A DNA stretch of 64,000 bases, from positions 30,364-94,363 of the forward strand of contig JAURVB010005960.1 in assembly GCA_033002965.1 (NCBI GenBank), written 5' to 3'. The first letter of the stretch is position 1. Every line of letters begins with the position of its first letter. The notes under the pieces are model-generated. The model was given only the letters and a program-made list of their open reading frames with translations, had not been told where the DNA came from and did not search any database. The position numbers and the translations under genes were made by a program. Below are positions 60,752 to 64,000 of this stretch, in pieces. The DNA comes from Piper betle (Eukaryota; Streptophyta; Magnoliopsida; Piperales; Piperaceae).

Positions 60752-61004
60752 AACAACTAGTGTCCGATTCTAGTGCTGATATAGAAAACGATAACGATTA
60801 CCGAGTTTTTACCTCACCAATTCATGGTTCGCGATAAGTCGGCGAATTACAGCCGCCGATATGGGAAACGAACGGGGTACAACAACTAGTTTCCCATTCT
60901 AGCGCTGATGCAGAAAACGATTACGATTACCGAGTTTTCACCTCACCAATTCATGGTTCGACATAAGTCGGCGAATTACAGCCGGCGATATGGGAAACAA
61001 ACGG
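60752..61004. repeat. Tandem duplication (~128-bp unit) in the upstream region of the coiled-coil gene
   Basis: The unit AACAACTAGT...GCGAATTACAGCCG...GATATGGGAAAC at about 60752-60875 is repeated at about 60880-61004 with few differences. It overlaps the presumed 5' UTR/promoter of the minus-strand gene. Confidence 0.85.
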
Positions 61005-61384
61005 AGGAAGGGGAAAGTTTTGCCTGCCGCGAAAATCTCGTTGGCGGGGACGGGACTCGCCGGCGAACAGGTGGATGGAATTGGAAAGGGAGCGCCTTCT
61101 TCGGTCGCTGTCGGTGGGGAAGATTGTGGGGTGAGAGGAAGGAGGAGGTCGACTACAAATTGGTGGTCGAGAGGAGAGGGGATGGTCGGCGGCCGAGTAT
61201 GAACATACAGAGAGAGTTGGCGAAGAGAAGGAGGACGTTTGGTTGAAGACGGTGGCGACGCCCCTTCCCGAATTAACCGCCTGATCAAAGTTCTAATCAC
61301 AAATACTTTTTTTAAAAAAAACTTTATATTTGATTAGCCCAAAAAATGTCTTATAAATATGATTTAGATTACTAATTCAATAAA

Positions 61385-61640
61385 CTAATTATACACAAGG
61401 TAAAAAATAGTAGAAAATAGGTTGAATAGTGTATATAAAATTATTTTATTATTAATTTATAATATGCATATTCAAATAATAAAATATTATGAGTAAAAAT
61501 ATTTTATTTTATGTAACTTGAATATAAATATACACAAGGTAAAAAATAGTAGGAAAAGGGTTGAATGGTGTATATAAAATTATTTTGTTATTAATTAATA
61601 ATATGCATATATAAATAATTAAATATTACACAGATAAATA
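61385..61640. repeat. AT-rich tandem repeat, ~140-bp unit
   Basis: The block TACACAAGGTAAAAAATAGT...GTGTATATAAAATTATTTT...AATATGCATAT occurs at about 61392-61490 and again at about 61532-61630, with the following ATTTTATGTAACTTGAATATA also repeated. Function unknown. Confidence 0.8.
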
Positions 61641-62189
61641 TTTTATGTAACTTGAATATAATAATTCCGAGTTTCAAATCGAGTAGAATTGAATATTTAT
61701 GCACTCAATCTCTTTTTTATACTTGCATTTGTTCATACTTTAAAATAACAATGCTAGTTTAACTATTTTAATTGAGATTTAGGTTAATTTAATAACATTA
61801 TGTAGTACCAATAACAGTTGGGCAACATGTAAATTTAGCTAGCTATCTATTTCAATTATACGTTTATATTATTTATAAGATAAATAAAATTATCTTTTTA
61901 TCCAACGTTTCTTGTAATTTAAAAATTCATACTAATTTTCTGTAACAATGAAATTTGTTCACACTTTACTTTACACCTCTTCCACACAAGATATCGTGTT
62001 CTTATAATATAATTTTAATTTTACATAAACTCTCGTTGAATAATAAAATATATTGTAATAATTTTATATTTTAAATATAGATTGTGATTGACTTTAAAAA
62101 TATATCTTATTTGAATAAAAAGATAAATTATAATTAGTTATTTTTTATTATATTTTTTCAAGACAATTATCTAGACTTTTATTAATAAA

Positions 62190-62480
62190 AAGTTAGAAAT
62201 TGATGTTAGTCTGTGGCCTTCTACACTGAAAAATAATTTTAATATTTTCTTTAAGAAATTGATATTAGCGAGATTTGAATCTTTGAACTTTTAACTTGAA
62301 ATGTATTTTTATTATTTTTTAAAAAAATTGAGGTTAACAAGATTTAAACACGTGACTCATTGCATGAGATAATTTTATTGTATTTTTAGTTTTTTTATTT
62401 TCTCTAAGAAATTGATATTAGCGAGATTTGAATCAATGGCTTTCTAACATGAAATATATTTTTATTATTATTTTAAGAAT
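62190..62480. repeat. Short dispersed repeats (GAAATTGATATTAGCGAGAT family)
   Basis: AAGAAATTGATATTAGCGAG with following TTTGAATC occurs at 62256 and 62405, and looser versions occur near 62200 and 62328 (AATTGAGGTTAACAAGATTT). Spacing is about 70-150 bases. It looks like a degenerate repeat of unknown type in AT-rich DNA. Confidence 0.6.
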
Positions 62481-62989
62481 TTGAGTCATAATAGAAGATA
62501 ATAACTAAAGAATAATGAAGAATAACAGAAGTATTAGTTATAGATAAAGATAATAACAGAAGAATATTATAGATTAAGAATTTGGCGAAATTATCGTTGA
62601 TAATTACAAGCGAATCTCAGTAAAACATTTACCTTTCTATAATCTACACAATTTTTTTCTCTTCATTGCCCTTTTTGTCCACACCCCCAAAGAAGAAAAA
62701 TGTTTGTTATTGTTTTTTATCGGTCTCACTACAAAAAAAAACCATTTCTAAAACAAACTTTGGTTTTTGCCCAAAATAGGGTTGCCTTTTTCATGTGTTT
62801 ACGGAGGAAGGTCAACGTAACAAGCTTCATCTTCCCGACTCCATGAAATACCTTTCGCCGCTATGAGAAGCTTCATTCATGCCTGCTCTATTCATTTAGT
62901 AAACATGTTTTTCTTTTGACACAACTTTAGTCATCATATCTGAAACATTTTTTTTCGTATAAATTTTTATTACCTCAAAAGATTTACTT

Positions 62990-63460
62990 TCTTACCATCT
63001 CTTATCTAGTAATATCTCACGTCAATTTATTTGCTCTTTGAATAAAAATTTGAATTCTAACGCAGGAGAATTGCACTCTGGCTATCACAATGTACAATAT
63101 ATTTCTCCTATTTAACACAAACTTCATTGAAAAATCTCTTCGTCCATAACATCTCCTTGTAAGTTTTTGTTGTAGTGATAAATTTGGTTTCAGTTGTGGA
63201 TAATGTAACACACTTTTACAACTTAGATTGCCAAGATACAACCCCAATAGTAAAATTAATAACAAACCCAGATGTTGACCTTCTTATCTCTAAGTCACCT
63301 CTTATGTCTACATTGATATAGCCAACCAATAAATGTTTATCACTTCTAAAACAAAAATATATTTTTGATGTACCTCTTAAGTACCTCATTGTTTATTTAA
63401 CTACTTGTTATAATTCTTTGCTTGGATTTGATAAATGTTTGCTAACCATTCCAACTGCAT
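62990..63460 (-). pseudogene. Decayed Ty1/copia pol fragment (RT end and RNase H)
   Basis: On the minus strand, pieces read AVGMVSKHLSNPSKEL, MRYLRGTSKIYFCF, RRSTSGFVINF, VVSWQSKL and LSTTETKFI, then CDSQSAIL: the order found in the C-terminal part of copia pol. Stops break it. It is a different, separate element from the one at 5127, in the opposite orientation, and no LTR could be assigned. Confidence 0.8.
63260..63460. repeat. Direct repeat copy 1
   Basis: 201 bases (starting TAACAAACCCAGATG, ending CCAACTGCAT) that recur at 63799-64000 with a single-base insertion as the only difference I see. Coincides with the copia pol fragment. Confidence 0.92.
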
Positions 63461-63464
63461 ATAC

Positions 63465-63798
63465 TGTAACACCCCAAATCCGGTTCACGCTCGTGAACCA
63501 AACCGGTATGTTACAGGCCCCGGTTAGGTCGGCTAACCCGAACCTAACTCATGTGGATCCAATCTCGGCGTCTTAAGATGAAGATACGATCCATCATGAA
63601 TGAATAAATATACAAAATCCTAACATGGTACTACATGAATGACAAGCAATTCAAAATACACACCAATACAGTTACGATCAAATTCTAAAATCAAAACAGA
63701 CCGGGACTCCCCCAAAAATGCAATTAGGTCCACCCTGTCAAAATAATATATATACAAATATATCGGCATGCATTAACAATCACACAGAATCTCATTTA
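63465..63798. other. Segment between the direct repeats, starting TGTAACACCCC
   Basis: About 330 bases that begin TGTAACACCCCAAATCCGG, like the start of many plant Ty3/gypsy LTRs. A matching LTR end or target duplication is not visible, so this may be a piece of LTR joined by rearrangement. Confidence 0.4.
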
Positions 63799-64000
63799 TA
63801 ACAAACCCAGATGTTGACCTTCTTATCTCTAAGTCACCTCTTATGTCTACATTGATATAGCCAACCCAATAAATGTTTATCACTTCTAAAACAAAAATAT
63901 ATTTTTGATGTACCTCTTAAGTACCTCATTGTTTATTTAACTACTTGTTATAATTCTTTGCTTGGATTTGATAAATGTTTGCTAACCATTCCAACTGCAT
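63799..64000. repeat. Direct repeat copy 2 (cut by window end)
   Basis: Near-identical to 63260-63460, in the same orientation, with one extra C (CCAACCCAAT against CCAACCAAT). It runs to the last base of the window, so its true length is unknown. The repeat period is about 539 bases. Confidence 0.92.

Noticed and set aside
60908..61246. Open frames on both strands near 61 kb
   Set aside because: They overlap on opposite strands, contain part of the tandem duplication, and have no domain; more likely the leader/promoter of the minus-strand gene.
63465..63798. A complete solo LTR of a gypsy element
   Set aside because: The start fits, but no end motif with a matching 5-bp target duplication is seen; the flanks are 200-base repeats, which an LTR insertion would not create.

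Overview
This is a stretch of flowering-plant nuclear DNA, probably eudicot. Genes carry GT-AG introns, intergenic DNA is AT-rich with many (TA)n tracts, and the gene content is typical of angiosperms: CYP71-type cytochromes P450, a GID2/SNE-type F-box gene, plastid uroporphyrinogen decarboxylase (UROD), RAMP4, a proton-pump-interactor (PPI) family gene, a BPG2-type plastid GTPase and a subtilase. I found no bacterial-type features, rRNA or CRISPR array.

Layout. 1-169: C-terminus of an unidentified gene. 1-11.3 kb: a CYP71 cluster made of a near-intact gene (1207-3233, +), a broken head-to-tail duplicate (from 3605, +) and an intact convergent gene (11257-9593, -). A decayed Ty1/copia element (5127-9355, target duplication AAATT) sits inside the intron of the broken copy. 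11.3-15.8 kb: AT-rich spacer. 15856-16367: F-box gene. 17509-20481: a non-autonomous hAT element with 8-bp flanking duplications, into which a 2.3-kb fold-back element has inserted. 20938-24476 (-): UROD. 25895-27939 (-): RAMP4. 28-35.5 kb: AT-rich DNA with nothing recognisable. 35708-40115 (+): long-form PPI gene. 41645-46071 (-): BPG2-family GTPase whose 2.6-kb GC-AG intron holds foreign DNA. 48036-49149 (-): plastid membrane protein of unknown function. 52737-56795 (+): intact 11-exon subtilase. 56954-57688: a second small hAT element. 59022-59424 (-): small plant coiled-coil protein. 61.3-64 kb: AT-rich repeats, a copia remnant and a ~200-bp direct repeat cut by the window end.

The genes are unrelated housekeeping, signalling and secondary-metabolism loci, and apart from the P450 cluster nothing suggests that they work together. 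Several encode plastid proteins (UROD, the BPG2 type, the 172-aa membrane protein), which is ordinary for a plant.

The most consequential observation concerns the sequence itself. Six otherwise well-conserved genes contain 12 single-base frame breaks, almost all at mononucleotide runs of 5-6 and nearly all one base too short. This looks like homopolymer error in the assembly rather than gene death. I found no new biological system. The nested hAT/fold-back structure is the most unusual DNA.
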